Assembly: GCF_014932895.1 (NCBI RefSeq)
Contig: NZ_JACYOF010000005.1
Location: 124,001-188,000 of the forward strand
Origin: Bacillus thuringiensis
GTDB lineage: Bacteria > Bacillota > Bacilli > Bacillales > Bacillaceae_G
Reading direction: 5' to 3'
Length of the DNA stretch: 64,000 nucleotides
Every line of letters begins with the position of its first letter. Positions within the stretch are counted from its first letter, which is position 1. The position numbers and the translations under genes are program-made. Below are positions 36,453 through 45,913 of this stretch, in pieces. The notes under the pieces are model-generated. The model was not told the origin of the DNA, ran no database searches, and worked only from the letters and a program-made list of their open reading frames with translations.

Positions 36453-37610
36453 TCAAATATATGGTTTGAATAGTTTTTCATGATTTTTTCGAAGTGCAAT
36501 CTTTGCCCATTTCAAACTTGGTGTAGGAGAAGGACCTGTAATCCATTTATGAAATGGTAGTGTGCTACAAATGACCATTGTTGAAATAGAGAGGGCTGTT
36601 GTTAATACAAATAGTAATAGGCTATATAGTATAGTATTTTCTTGCAATGTGAATAAGGAAAGAAGTTTTGTACACAGTTGCAAGAAGAAAAAATGTGCTA
36701 AATAAGCGCCATACGTGTAATTCCCGATAAATCGTAAAGCTTTATATAAGAAACCGCGTCGCTGTACAATTGTAATAGATAACACGTACAGTATGATAAT
36801 TTCGCATACAATATATAAAAACATAGACGGTTTTAAATAGGTAGAAACGGTTAAATGGATAGAGTTTGCACCGTAAAAACTAAATAACTCATAATTAATA
36901 AATAAAAATAAAATGAAAAACAATATTGTGATAAGCGGGATATGCTTCATGACGAATAGACGCCAAGTTTTTAGTGCTACAGCGGCAATTCCGCCCATAA
37001 CAAAATAGAATGAGTAGAATAGAAATGATCGATCTGTATAATGTAAAATGGTCGAACTCGTTAATTTTTCTCCATTAAAAATATAGTGAGAAGAGAACCA
37101 CATTAAAAGGAAATATAGACAAGCGAAAATGGTCATATATTTATATATGTCTTTTTTATTTTCTGTTCGTTTTTGAAACCAATAAAATAGTGTGCATAGT
37201 AAAGGGAATAATAAATGAATTTGGAACATCATAATAACGTACCAAAGATGAGGTGCGGCTGTTCCGAGTAGTAAACTTTTTATTCCGCTTTGTAATGTAA
37301 TCATGTCGTTTGTTGTTAATAAGTAAAGAATAGACCAAAAGAAATAAGGAATGAGTAAGTGTGTGGCTTTTTCAGAAATATATTCTTTGTATACTAATTG
37401 CTTTGTATAGTGACGAATTAAATGAAATCCGACGATAAATATGAATGCAGGTGCTGAAAATTTTGCAAGATTAAATAGCATGCCCATAATGAGGGATTGT
37501 TCAAGTAAGACATTTCCTTGATTCATTGTATATAATAAGGAACTTTGCAAAACGACAGCAAGAAATGCAATGCTTTGCAAAACTTTAAATTCTGGTGCGC
37601 TTTGTGTCAT
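36453..37610 (-). CDS. acyltransferase-3 family membrane protein
   Basis: 385 residues from the ATG at 37610 (MTQSAPEFK), 9 bp after AAAAGGAG; upstream in-frame ATGs at 37619 and 37631 are poorly placed. About ten membrane helices. Family features: the N-terminal LQSIAFLAVVLQSS helix, GFHLIRHYTK near 75 and the YGAYLAHFF helix near 310. The usual catalytic His of the first helix (R-x10-H) is not evident, so activity is uncertain. Such proteins acetylate or succinylate exported polysaccharides (IcaC/OatA-like). Confidence 0.82.
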   Translation of the reverse strand: MTQSAPEFKVLQSIAFLAVVLQSSLLYTMNQGNVLLEQSLIMGMLFNLAKFSAPAFIFIVGFHLIRHYTKQLVYKEYISEKATHLLIPYFFWSILYLLTTNDMITLQSGIKSLLLGTAAPHLWYVIMMFQIHLLFPLLCTLFYWFQKRTENKKDIYKYMTIFACLYFLLMWFSSHYIFNGEKLTSSTILHYTDRSFLFYSFYFVMGGIAAVALKTWRLFVMKHIPLITILFFILFLFINYELFSFYGANSIHLTVSTYLKPSMFLYIVCEIIILYVLSITIVQRRGFLYKALRFIGNYTYGAYLAHFFFLQLCTKLLSLFTLQENTILYSLLLFVLTTALSISTMVICSTLPFHKWITGPSPTPSLKWAKIALRKNHEKLFKPYI

Positions 37611-37760
37611 TGTTTCCATCTCCTTTTCCATACATGATTATAGTACGGAGAATGGATGAGAGGTGTGGAAAGTTTGTGAAGATTTTAACAAATTTGTGGC
37701 GAGAGGAAATGAATGCTAGCAACGATTTTTTCCATATATCAATTTACCAACACATAACGA

Positions 37761-37794
37761 CAAAAAGAGGATGCTCAAAGCGAGCATCCTCTTT
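37761..37794 (-). terminator. terminator of the symporter gene
   Basis: AAAGAGGATGCTC pairs with GAGCATCCTCTTT around AAAGC; the minus strand continues TTTTTGTCG. Confidence 0.88.
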
Positions 37795-37801
37795 CTATTT
37801 A

Positions 37802-39019
37802 TTAAGCAAATTTGTTTTTGATCCAGTTCTTACCTTCTACAAGACGAGCTGTCATTACGGCACAAGCGTTATCTCCTGTTACGTTTAACATCGTTGCAGG
37901 AGGGTCAATGATTGTACTAATTGCTGCGATAATTGGCAGTGCTTCTGGCGGGAAGCCGTATAGAGAAACGATTAACATTTCACCAATCATACCGCCGCCT
38001 GGAATAGCGCCCATTACTGTTCCTACTAATAGAGAAACAACAAGTGCAATCGCTAATGTTTTTGGTCCTTCAAATTCCATGTTGAAAATACCGAATAAGA
38101 AAGCAATTTTTAATACCCCGCCTAAAACAGAGCCGTCTTTATGAAGTGTAGAACCAAGAAGGACAACTGTTTCACGAACGTCAGAAGAAATGCCCATTTT
38201 CTTCGTTGCTTCTAAGTTCGCTGGAATACTTGCGGCACTACTACAAGTTGCAAGAGATGTAACTGTAGGAGAGACCATGTTCTTCCAAAATACTTGAACA
38301 CCTTGTTTGCGACCTGCAAGGTACGCATAGAATGTGAAGAATACAAAGAAGTAAATAAGAGACGCTGGATAGTATACCATTGCAGCTCGGAAGTAAGTTC
38401 CAAGAAGCTGTGGTCCGAATTCACCAACTAACGCTGCGAAGTAAGCAGCAAGTCCAATTGGAGCGTAGTACATAATGAAAGATACGACTTTCATGGAAAT
38501 TTCTGCACCAGCTTGTAGGAATGTAGCAAATGGTTTTCCTTTTTCACCAACTGCTGAAGTTGCAATCCCCATTAAGATAGAGAAGAAAATAAGAGCTAAC
38601 ATATTTTCACGAGATAGTAGCTTCGAGAAGTCTGATACTGTTAGAATACCAACGATTTGATCCGCAACGCTAACAGCTTTTTCAGCTTTGTTAGGTTGTG
38701 TTAGTTCTAGTACAACACCTTGCGCTGGCGGGAATACTTTCACGGCAATAATCATAAAAATAGCAGCTAAAATACTTGTAAATAAGAAAGTCCCAGCCAT
38801 ACTAGACATAATTTTACCGAAACGTTTTAATCCATCCATATTAGCAATAGAAGACGCGATGCTAAAGAACACAAGAGGAACAACAATCGTAAACATTAAG
38901 TTTAAGAAAATGTCACCAAGCGGTTTTAAAGCAACTGCATCGGCACCCATGAAATAACCAATGAAGCCACCAATTAGGATAGAAGATAATAAAATAAGTG
39001 GAAAGCGATATGCTTTCAT
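37802..39019 (-). CDS. dicarboxylate/amino acid:cation symporter (DAACS family)
   Basis: 405 residues, eight membrane helices and two re-entrant hairpins. HP1 Ser-rich motif TCSSAASIPANLE near 255, GSTLHKDGSVLGG near 285, and the C-terminal DPPATMLNVTGDNACAV near 370 that binds substrate and cation. Imports glutamate, aspartate, C4-dicarboxylates or Ser/Thr with Na+ or H+; the specificity cannot be read. Start ATG 39019 with a GGAGGG site. Single gene. Confidence 0.9.
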   Translation of the reverse strand: MKAYRFPLILLSSILIGGFIGYFMGADAVALKPLGDIFLNLMFTIVVPLVFFSIASSIANMDGLKRFGKIMSSMAGTFLFTSILAAIFMIIAVKVFPPAQGVVLELTQPNKAEKAVSVADQIVGILTVSDFSKLLSRENMLALIFFSILMGIATSAVGEKGKPFATFLQAGAEISMKVVSFIMYYAPIGLAAYFAALVGEFGPQLLGTYFRAAMVYYPASLIYFFVFFTFYAYLAGRKQGVQVFWKNMVSPTVTSLATCSSAASIPANLEATKKMGISSDVRETVVLLGSTLHKDGSVLGGVLKIAFLFGIFNMEFEGPKTLAIALVVSLLVGTVMGAIPGGGMIGEMLIVSLYGFPPEALPIIAAISTIIDPPATMLNVTGDNACAVMTARLVEGKNWIKNKFA

Positions 39020-39242
39020 AAATATACCCTCCTATCGATTATAAAAAGTCATACTGAATCATTATAGCGAGTTAGGGTTCTATTTGCTAGAAGAATACTG
39101 ATAGATGGAATAGCGCGAAAACCAAGAAATTTTTATTTTTAAGCTCGGCATACAGTTAGAAATCTAGACATATATATTTGTAACCTAGTGGTGGCAAGGG
39201 GTGCACTATAATTTAGGTTTAGAAAAAGGGGAGGGAAGCGGG

Positions 39243-39545
39243 ATGAATATTTTACTTTGCTGTGCAGCGGGAATGTCTTCCAGTTTGATTGTTACAAAAA
39301 TGGAGAAAGCAGCAGAGGCAAGAGGGATGGAGGTAAAGATTTGGGCAGTATCAGGTTCTGAAGTGAATAACCACATTGATAAAGCAGATGTACTTTTACT
39401 TGGACCGCAAGTACGTTATTTATTACCGAAAATGAAAGAATTATGTAAGGAGAAAGGGATACCTGTTGATGTCATTCAATCCGTCCATTATGGACTTTGT
39501 AATGGAGACGCTATCTTGCAAGCAGCTTTGTCAATGAAACCATGA
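39243..39545 (+). CDS. PTS cellobiose-type EIIB component (cassette 1)
   Basis: 100 residues from the ATG at 39243 ([11 protein letters not shown]), with GGGGAGGG upstream; an extension to 39201 has no site. The phosphorylated Cys is Cys7, followed by the AGMSSS loop. It transfers phosphate from EIIA to the incoming beta-glucoside. First gene of cassette 1 (B-C-A). It is about 60% identical by eye to the EIIB of cassette 2, 2.3 kb downstream, so the two cassettes arose by duplication. Confidence 0.93.
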   Translation: MNILLCCAAGMSSSLIVTKMEKAAEARGMEVKIWAVSGSEVNNHIDKADVLLLGPQVRYLLPKMKELCKEKGIPVDVIQSVHYGLCNGDAILQAALSMKP

Positions 39546-39559
39546 GGAGAGTGGGATAG

Positions 39560-40861
39560 ATGATGCGGTTTTTAGAGAAATATGTGATGCCAGTAGCAGG
39601 AAAGGTTGCAGAGCAGAGGCATTTGCTAGCAATTCGTGATGGACTTGTCTTGACGATGCCTTTCTTAATTATCGGATCAGTTTTTCTTATTATTAGTACA
39701 TTACCAATCCCAGGGTATAATGAATTTATGGCAGGTTTGTTTGGAGATAATTGGCAGAAAGCTTTGGGGTACCCAGTTAGTGCAACTTTTAATATAATGG
39801 CTTTAATAGCTGTTTTTGGAATCGCTTACAGACTTGGCGAGTATTATAAAGTGGACGCTTTAGCATCCGGTGCATTATCACTTGTAACTTTTTTACTCGC
39901 AACTCCATTTCAAGTTGCATATATCGTGCCAGGTACGAAAGAAAGTATACTGGTAGATGGAGTAATCCCATCGGCATTAATGGGAAGCCAAGGGTTATTT
40001 GTAGCGATGATTATTGCAATTATATCTACTGAAATATACCGATATATTGTGCAGAAAAAGATGATTATAAAGATGCCTGAGACAGTTCCCCCAGCAGTAA
40101 CGCGTTCATTTGCAGCACTTATTCCAGGATTTATTGTTGTAACAGTTGTTTGGATCATTAGATTAATTTTTGAACACACAACTTTCGGAAGTATTCATAA
40201 TGTTGTAGGGAAGCTGTTGCAAGAACCACTTAGTGTACTTGGTGCTAGTCTTTGGGGGGCAGTCATAGCGGTTATTCTTGTTCATGTTCTTTGGGCGTGC
40301 GGAATTCATGGGGCTACAATTGTAGGGGGGGTTATGAGTCCGATTTGGTTATCGTTAATGGATCAAAATCGAATTGCTTTTCAGGCTGGGCAAGACGTAC
40401 CGAATACAATTACCGCACAGTTTTTTGATTTATGGATTTATATGGGCGGTTCTGGTGCAACACTTGCTTTAGTTGTAGGAATGTTATTATTTGCACGAAG
40501 TCAGCAATTAAAAAGTTTAGGGCGATTGTCAATTGCGCCTGGTATTTTTAATATTAATGAAATGGTGACTTTCGGTATGCCAATTGTCATGAACCCGCTT
40601 TTGCTTATTCCATTTATATTGGTTCCAGTTGTATTAACGATTGTTTCTTATTTTGCAATGGAATGGGGATGGGTGGCTCGACCAAGTGGTGCTGCTGTAA
40701 CATGGACTACACCAATTCTATTTAGTGGATATTTAGGATCGGGTGGTAAATTCTCGGGAGTTGTGTTGCAGATTGTTAACTTTGCATTAGCATTCTTCAT
40801 TTATTTACCGTTCTTAAAAATATGGGATAAACAAAAATTGGCGGAAGAAAAGGGGGAGTAG
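39560..40861 (+). CDS. PTS cellobiose-type EIIC permease (cassette 1)
   Basis: 433 residues, about ten membrane helices of the Lac/Cel EIIC fold (opening EKYVMPVAGKVAEQRHLLAI, then DGLVLTMPFLIIGS; middle HVLWACGIHGATIVGG; later INEMVTFGMPIVMNP with the conserved Asn-Glu). It carries the sugar across the membrane while EIIB phosphorylates it. The unusual Cys in WACGIHG replaces the Phe of cassette 2. 14 bp after EIIB, 9 bp before EIIA. Confidence 0.93.
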   Translation: MMRFLEKYVMPVAGKVAEQRHLLAIRDGLVLTMPFLIIGSVFLIISTLPIPGYNEFMAGLFGDNWQKALGYPVSATFNIMALIAVFGIAYRLGEYYKVDALASGALSLVTFLLATPFQVAYIVPGTKESILVDGVIPSALMGSQGLFVAMIIAIISTEIYRYIVQKKMIIKMPETVPPAVTRSFAALIPGFIVVTVVWIIRLIFEHTTFGSIHNVVGKLLQEPLSVLGASLWGAVIAVILVHVLWACGIHGATIVGGVMSPIWLSLMDQNRIAFQAGQDVPNTITAQFFDLWIYMGGSGATLALVVGMLLFARSQQLKSLGRLSIAPGIFNINEMVTFGMPIVMNPLLLIPFILVPVVLTIVSYFAMEWGWVARPSGAAVTWTTPILFSGYLGSGGKFSGVVLQIVNFALAFFIYLPFLKIWDKQKLAEEKGE

Positions 40862-40870
40862 CAAGTTAAA

Positions 40871-41179
40871 ATGGAGACAAAAGTGTTTCATTTAATTTTG
40901 CATGGAGGTAATGCAAGAAGTTGTTCAATGGAAGCAATTGATTGCGCGAAGCGTGGAGACTTTGATGGAGCTGAGGCAAAGCTACAAGAAGCTCTACAAG
41001 AATTGCAAGAGGCGCACCGTGTACAGACGGAGCTCATACAGAAGGAAGCGGGTGGCGAAAAGACAGAAGTTACCCTTCTAATGGTACATGCGCAAGATCA
41101 TTTAATGAATGCCATTACGGTGAAGGAATTAGCGAGTGAATTTGTAGAATTATATAGGAAACTAGAAGATGATAAATGA
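40871..41179 (+). CDS. PTS lactose/cellobiose-type EIIA component (cassette 1)
   Basis: 102 residues, three-helix bundle. The phosphorylated His is His73 in [12 protein letters not shown], with Asp76 as the metal ligand. It takes phosphate from HPr and passes it to EIIB. Last gene of cassette 1; a terminator follows, so cassette 1 is transcribed apart from cassette 2. No hydrolase accompanies this cassette, so its substrate may be processed by the cassette 2 enzyme. Confidence 0.93.
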   Translation: METKVFHLILHGGNARSCSMEAIDCAKRGDFDGAEAKLQEALQELQEAHRVQTELIQKEAGGEKTEVTLLMVHAQDHLMNAITVKELASEFVELYRKLEDDK

Positions 41180-41208
41180 ACCTTGCTGATGCAAGGTTTT
41201 TTTATTTT
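41179..41208 (+). terminator. terminator of PTS cassette 1
   Basis: AACCTTGC pairs with GCAAGGTT around TGAT, then TTTTTATTTT. Confidence 0.9.
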
Positions 41209-41312
41209 ATTAAATGGAAGATTAAAATAATAAACTATTTTTCAGTGTTTTTGTTTTAAATACAACTAGACAACTAAACACTAATCTATTTTCATACAGT
41301 TATGTGTTGAAA

Positions 41313-41356
41313 GTGTGTTGTTTTATAACACACTGTGTGTGATTTGAGCGACACAC
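41313..41356. promoter_or_regulatory. paired inverted repeats, likely activator-binding site
   Basis: GTGTGTT-N7-AACACAC (41313-41333) and GTGTGT-N10-ACACAC (41335-41356) lie next to each other, 65-110 bp upstream of the sigma-54 promoter. That is the usual place of an enhancer-binding-protein site (UAS); the likely binder is the PRD/sigma-54 activator at 47827-50502. Confidence 0.7.
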
Positions 41357-41360
41357 TAAT

Positions 41361-41374
41361 TGAAAGCGTTAACA
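41361..41374 (+). promoter_or_regulatory. cre catabolite-repression site
   Basis: TGAAAGCGTTAACA matches the CcpA consensus TGWNANCGNTNWCA at every position. It lies between the UAS repeats and the sigma-54 promoter. Confidence 0.8.
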
Positions 41375-41422
41375 CACAAAGAAAATAATCGAAAAAACGC
41401 TGATTTTAGTGGTTTTAAAAAG

Positions 41423-41440
41423 TTGGCACGCTAATTGCAT
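41423..41440 (+). promoter_or_regulatory. sigma-54 (-24/-12) promoter
   Basis: TTGGCACGCTAATTGCAT: GG and GC are separated by exactly 10 bases, and both blocks match TTGGCAC-N5-TTGCA. Transcription would start near 41450 and lead to the EIIB gene at 41507. Confidence 0.9.
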
Positions 41441-41506
41441 TAATAAATAGCGTAAAGAAAAATAAATAAACATAAATTTTTAATACAACACAAGGGGGAT
41501 TTTCAA

Positions 41507-41809
41507 ATGAATATTTTATTATGTTGCTCAGCAGGGATGTCTACAAGTTTACTAGTTACAAAAATGGAAGCGGCTGCAAAAGCTCGCGGTCTAGAAGGAA
41601 AGATTTGGGCTGTATCTGGGGATGCAGTGAAAACGAATATCGATCAAGCAGATGTATTATTACTAGGACCACAAGTTCGTTACATGCTTTCTTCAATGAA
41701 AACGCTTGCTGATGAGAAAAACGTTGGAATCGATGTTATCAATCCAATGCACTACGGCATGATGAATGGAGAAGCAGTTTTAGATCACGCGTTAACACTT
41801 AAAAAATAA
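41507..41809 (+). CDS. PTS cellobiose-type EIIB component (cassette 2)
   Basis: 100 residues, phospho-Cys7 in [20 protein letters not shown] precedes the ATG. First gene of a sigma-54-dependent operon B-C-A-GH4-ChbG, the same order as licBCAH in B. subtilis. Residues around the Cys are closer to the canonical CelA motif than in cassette 1. Confidence 0.95.
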   Translation: MNILLCCSAGMSTSLLVTKMEAAAKARGLEGKIWAVSGDAVKTNIDQADVLLLGPQVRYMLSSMKTLADEKNVGIDVINPMHYGMMNGEAVLDHALTLKK

Positions 41810-41825
41810 TTAGGGGGGAAGCGAA

Positions 41826-43133
41826 ATGCAAAAGTTTATTGCATTTATGGAGAAATATATTGTTCCTGTCGCTGGTAAAATTGGATCGCAACGTCACTTA
41901 GCTGCAATCCGTGATGGATTTATTGCAGTTATGCCACTTATTTTAGTTGGTGCACTTGCATCACTAATTAATGGTTTTCCGTCTGAAGCTTTCCAAGATT
42001 TTATGAAAGGTTTATTTGGTGAAACTTGGAAACAAGTTGGCGGTGGAATGTGGACCGGTTCTTTCGCAATTCTAGCATTAATCATAGCATTTACAACAAG
42101 TTATAACTTAGCAAAATCTTACGGCGTTGATGGTTTGTCAGCAGGTATTATTTCATTTGGTGCGTTAATTATTCTTACGCCAACAACACCGAAAGAAGGC
42201 GGATTGAATTTAGCTTGGACAGGTGCACAAGGGTTATTCGTAGCGATTATTGTAGCACTTCTTGTTACTGAAGTATTCCGTTTCTTTGTACAAAGAGAAA
42301 TTACCTTTAAAATGCCAGATGGAGTACCACCAGCAGTTTTAAGATCTTTCGCAGCTTTAGTGCCAGCATTTGTTATCTTAACAGCAGTTGCAGGTATTCA
42401 ATTAGCGGTAAAATTAGCTGGTACAAGTGTTCATGAATTTATCTTTAATACAATTCAATCACCACTGCAAAGTTTAGCAGGGACATTACCAAGTGCAATT
42501 GTGATTGTATTCCTTGTTCATCTTCTTTGGTTCTTCGGTTTACATGGTCCAAATATCGTTGGTGGTATTATTGAGCCATTATACTTACCGGCATTAGAGA
42601 AAAATATTAATTTATTCAAAGGTGGCACATCTGCATTTGATGTTCCAAACATTGTTACAAAACCATTCTTTGATACTTTCGTATATCTTGGTGGTTCTGG
42701 TGCAACATTAGCGTTCTTAGTAGTGGTATTACTTGTAGCAAAAAGTGCACAATTACGCGGTGTATCTCGCTTATCAATTGGACCAGGTGCATTCAATATT
42801 AACGAACCAGCAATCTTTGGTACACCAATTATTTTAAATCCAATTTTATTCTTACCGTTTATCCTAACACCAATCGTATTAGTAATTACTTCTTATACAG
42901 CTATATCTATGGGTTGGGTACCAAAAACAGTTGTGATGATTCCATGGGCAACACCACCAATTATTAGCGGTTATCTTGTAACAGGTGGACATATTTCTGG
43001 TGCAATTCTACAGTTATTCAACTTTGTGATTGCGATGGTAATCTATTATCCATTCGTTGTATTATGCGATCGTTCTGTTGTTCGCACTGAAAAAGCAGCA
43101 GCACAAGGTAATAATAATTCTTTACCTATGTAA
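41826..43133 (+). CDS. PTS cellobiose-type EIIC permease (cassette 2)
   Basis: 435 residues, same fold as the cassette 1 permease (EKYIVPVAGKIGSQRHLAAI; HLLWFFGLHGPNIVGG; INEPAIFGTPIILNP with Asn-Glu). Transports and phosphorylates cellobiose, chitobiose-like or lichenan oligosaccharides. GGGGGGAAGC precedes the ATG, 16 bp after EIIB. A long hairpin lies between it and the next gene. Confidence 0.95.
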   Translation: MQKFIAFMEKYIVPVAGKIGSQRHLAAIRDGFIAVMPLILVGALASLINGFPSEAFQDFMKGLFGETWKQVGGGMWTGSFAILALIIAFTTSYNLAKSYGVDGLSAGIISFGALIILTPTTPKEGGLNLAWTGAQGLFVAIIVALLVTEVFRFFVQREITFKMPDGVPPAVLRSFAALVPAFVILTAVAGIQLAVKLAGTSVHEFIFNTIQSPLQSLAGTLPSAIVIVFLVHLLWFFGLHGPNIVGGIIEPLYLPALEKNINLFKGGTSAFDVPNIVTKPFFDTFVYLGGSGATLAFLVVVLLVAKSAQLRGVSRLSIGPGAFNINEPAIFGTPIILNPILFLPFILTPIVLVITSYTAISMGWVPKTVVMIPWATPPIISGYLVTGGHISGAILQLFNFVIAMVIYYPFVVLCDRSVVRTEKAAAQGNNNSLPM

Positions 43134-43137
43134 CATA

Positions 43138-43179
43138 GTAGTTGTTCTTACAGACAACATTGTCTGTGAGAACAACTAC
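43138..43179 (+). repeat. long intercistronic hairpin within the PTS operon
   Basis: 19-bp arms (43138-43156 and 43161-43179) with one T-G wobble and a 4-nt loop, between the EIIC and EIIA genes. The following sequence (CTTTATATC) is a poor T-tract, so it is more likely a partial terminator or mRNA-stabilising element that sets EIIB/EIIC above EIIA and the hydrolase. Confidence 0.8.
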
Positions 43180-43315
43180 CTTTATATCATGTTCAGAAAG
43201 ATGAGACCCATCTAGAAGAACACCAAAATACGATTAATAAATTAATATTTTAATAGAAATGTTCAAACTGAAGGGGTATTTAAATCGGTTGAACTTTATA
43301 GAGAGGGCGGTAATT

Positions 43316-43639
43316 ATGATGACTACAGCAGAACAAATTCCATTCCAATTGATTTTAAATAGTGGTAATGCACGAAGCTTTGCAATGGAGGCACTTCAAT
43401 TTGCCAGACAGGGGAAAATGGCGGAAGCAGATGAAGCGATGGTAAAGGCGAAAGAAGCGATTAATGAAGCGCATCATTTCCAAACAGAGCTCATACAATC
43501 AGAAGCAAGAGGAGAAAAAACAGAGATTAGTGTTCTTTTAATTCACGCACAAGATCATTTAATGAATGCCATTACAGTAAAAGAATTAGCGGCAGAGTTT
43601 ATCGACCTTTATAAAAAGTTAGAAGCGAAAGGGGAATAA
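43316..43639 (+). CDS. PTS lactose/cellobiose-type EIIA component (cassette 2)
   Basis: 107 residues from ATG 43316 (MMTTAEQ); GAGAGGGCGG precedes it, and the open extension to 43259 lacks a ribosome site. ATG 43319 is also possible. Phospho-His77 in [11 protein letters not shown] with Asp80. About 60% identical by eye to the cassette 1 EIIA. Only 3 bp separate it from the GH4 gene. Confidence 0.92.
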   Translation: MMTTAEQIPFQLILNSGNARSFAMEALQFARQGKMAEADEAMVKAKEAINEAHHFQTELIQSEARGEKTEISVLLIHAQDHLMNAITVKELAAEFIDLYKKLEAKGE

Positions 43640-43642
43640 AGC

Positions 43643-44968
43643 ATGACTGGAATTAAAATTGCTACAATCGGCGGTGGATCTAGTTATACACCAGAATTAA
43701 TTGAAGGATTTATTAAACGTTATGATGAGCTTCCTGTTCGTGAAATTTGGTTAGTAGATATTGAGGCAGGAAAAGAAAAGTTAGAAATCGTTGGTAACTT
43801 AGCGAAACGTATGGTAAAGAAATCAGGTTTACCGATTGAGGTACATTTAACACTTGATCGTCGTGAAGCATTAAAAGATGCTGACTTCGTAACAACTCAA
43901 CTTCGCGTTGGTTTATTAGAAGCACGTGCAAAAGATGAAGCAATTCCATTAAAATATGATGTAATTGGTCAGGAAACGAATGGTCCTGGTGGTTTATTCA
44001 AAGCGCTGAGAACGATTCCTGTTATTTTAGATATTTGTAAAGATATGGAGGAGCTTTGTCCGAATGCATGGTTAATTAACTTTGCAAACCCAGCTGGTAT
44101 GGTAACAGAAGCTGTCCTTCGTTATACGAATATTCAAAGAGTAGTTGGTCTATGTAACGTTCCAATCGGAATTCGTATGGGTCTTGCAAGATTACTTGAG
44201 GTAGATGCAAGTCGTGTACACGTTGATTTCGCAGGTTTAAATCACATGGTATACGGACTAGACGTATACTTAGATGGTGTAAGTGTAATGGATCGTGTAT
44301 TAGAGCTTGTAACAGATCCAGAAAAGCAAATTACGATGGAAAATATCGCAGCGCTTAACTGGGAGCCAGACTTTATTCGCGGCCTTCGTGCAATTCCATG
44401 CCCATACCATCGCTACTACTACAAAACACGTGAAATGTTAGAAGAAGAGAAAGAAGCTTCAATTGAAAAAGGTACACGTGCAGAAGTAGTAAAACAATTA
44501 GAAGATGATTTATTCGAGTTATATAAAGACCCGAATTTAGATATTAAACCACCACAATTAGAAAAACGTGGCGGCGCTTATTATAGTGATGCAGCATGTA
44601 GCTTAATTACGTCTATTTATAATAATAAAGGTGATATTCAGCCTGTTAATACACGAAACAACGGTGCAATTGCAAGCTTACCACATGATTCTGCTGTTGA
44701 AGTGAATTGTATTATTACGAAAGAAGGTCCAAAACCAATTGCAATTGGAGATCTTCCAGTACCAGTTCGCGGTTTAGTACAACAAATTAAATCATTTGAG
44801 CGCACAACAATTGAAGCTGCTGTTACAGGGGATTATCATAAGGCACTGCTTGCTATGACAATTAATCCGCTTGTACCATCAGATAAAGTTGCAAAACAAA
44901 TTTTAGATGAAATGTTGGAAGCACATAAAGAACATCTTCCACAGTTCTTTAAAAAGATAGAGAAATAA
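43643..44968 (+). CDS. 6-phospho-beta-glucosidase, GH4 family (LicH/CelF-like)
   Basis: 441 residues. N-terminal Rossmann site IGGGSSYTPEL (residues 9-19) binds NAD+; LRVGLLEAR and ETNGPGG bind sugar phosphate; Cys in LCNVPIG (near 171) and His in GLNHMVYG (near 200) are the Mn2+ ligands. Hydrolyses the phosphorylated disaccharide imported by the PTS through a redox-elimination mechanism. Its position after B-C-A supports the phospho-beta-glucosidase reading over phospho-alpha-glucosidase. Its stop lies in a full bcr1 repeat. Confidence 0.93.
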   Translation: MTGIKIATIGGGSSYTPELIEGFIKRYDELPVREIWLVDIEAGKEKLEIVGNLAKRMVKKSGLPIEVHLTLDRREALKDADFVTTQLRVGLLEARAKDEAIPLKYDVIGQETNGPGGLFKALRTIPVILDICKDMEELCPNAWLINFANPAGMVTEAVLRYTNIQRVVGLCNVPIGIRMGLARLLEVDASRVHVDFAGLNHMVYGLDVYLDGVSVMDRVLELVTDPEKQITMENIAALNWEPDFIRGLRAIPCPYHRYYYKTREMLEEEKEASIEKGTRAEVVKQLEDDLFELYKDPNLDIKPPQLEKRGGAYYSDAACSLITSIYNNKGDIQPVNTRNNGAIASLPHDSAVEVNCIITKEGPKPIAIGDLPVPVRGLVQQIKSFERTTIEAAVTGDYHKALLAMTINPLVPSDKVAKQILDEMLEAHKEHLPQFFKKIEK

Positions 44969-45123
44969 AGTGAAACTTTAATCAGTGGGAGGCTTCATTC
45001 TCCACTGATTATCAGCCCGCACTAATTGGGCTTTTACGGGCAGTTGATCTCCCGCCTATCTTCCTTCCTCGTATTCGTCGAGTTTTGAGGTGGGGGTCTT
45101 ACAGCCTGTTAACGCGGGATAAA
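44965..45123 (-). repeat. bcr1 repeat, full-length copy (F)
   Basis: 159 bp between ATAAA at 44965-44969 and ATAAA at 45119-45123, containing all modules: AAGTGAAACTTTAATCAGTG end, GTGGGAGG/CTCCAC hairpin, AGCCCGCACTAATTGGGCTT, CGGGCAGTTGATCTCCCGCC, the GAGTTTTGAGGTGGGGGTCT stem and GTTAACGCGGGATAAA. It splits the GH4-chbG junction. Confidence 0.95.
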
Positions 45124-45157
45124 GCGGCGCTATTTAGCCCGCTTTTTATTTTGATAG

Positions 45158-45877
<720 letters not shown>

Positions 45878-45878
45878 G

Positions 45879-45911
45879 AAAACGACGGCTAAAGAGGGCC
45901 GTCGTTTTTTG
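45879..45911 (+). terminator. terminator of the PTS/GH4/chbG operon
   Basis: AACGACGGC pairs with GCCGTCGTT, followed by a T6 run; it also separates the convergent chromate transporter gene. Confidence 0.9.
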
Positions 45912-45913
45912 AA

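Noticed and set aside
39191-39210. Sigma-54-like sequence upstream of PTS cassette 1 (TGGCAAGGGGTGCA)
   Set aside because: GG and GC are 8 or 11 bases apart depending on the GG chosen, not the required 10.
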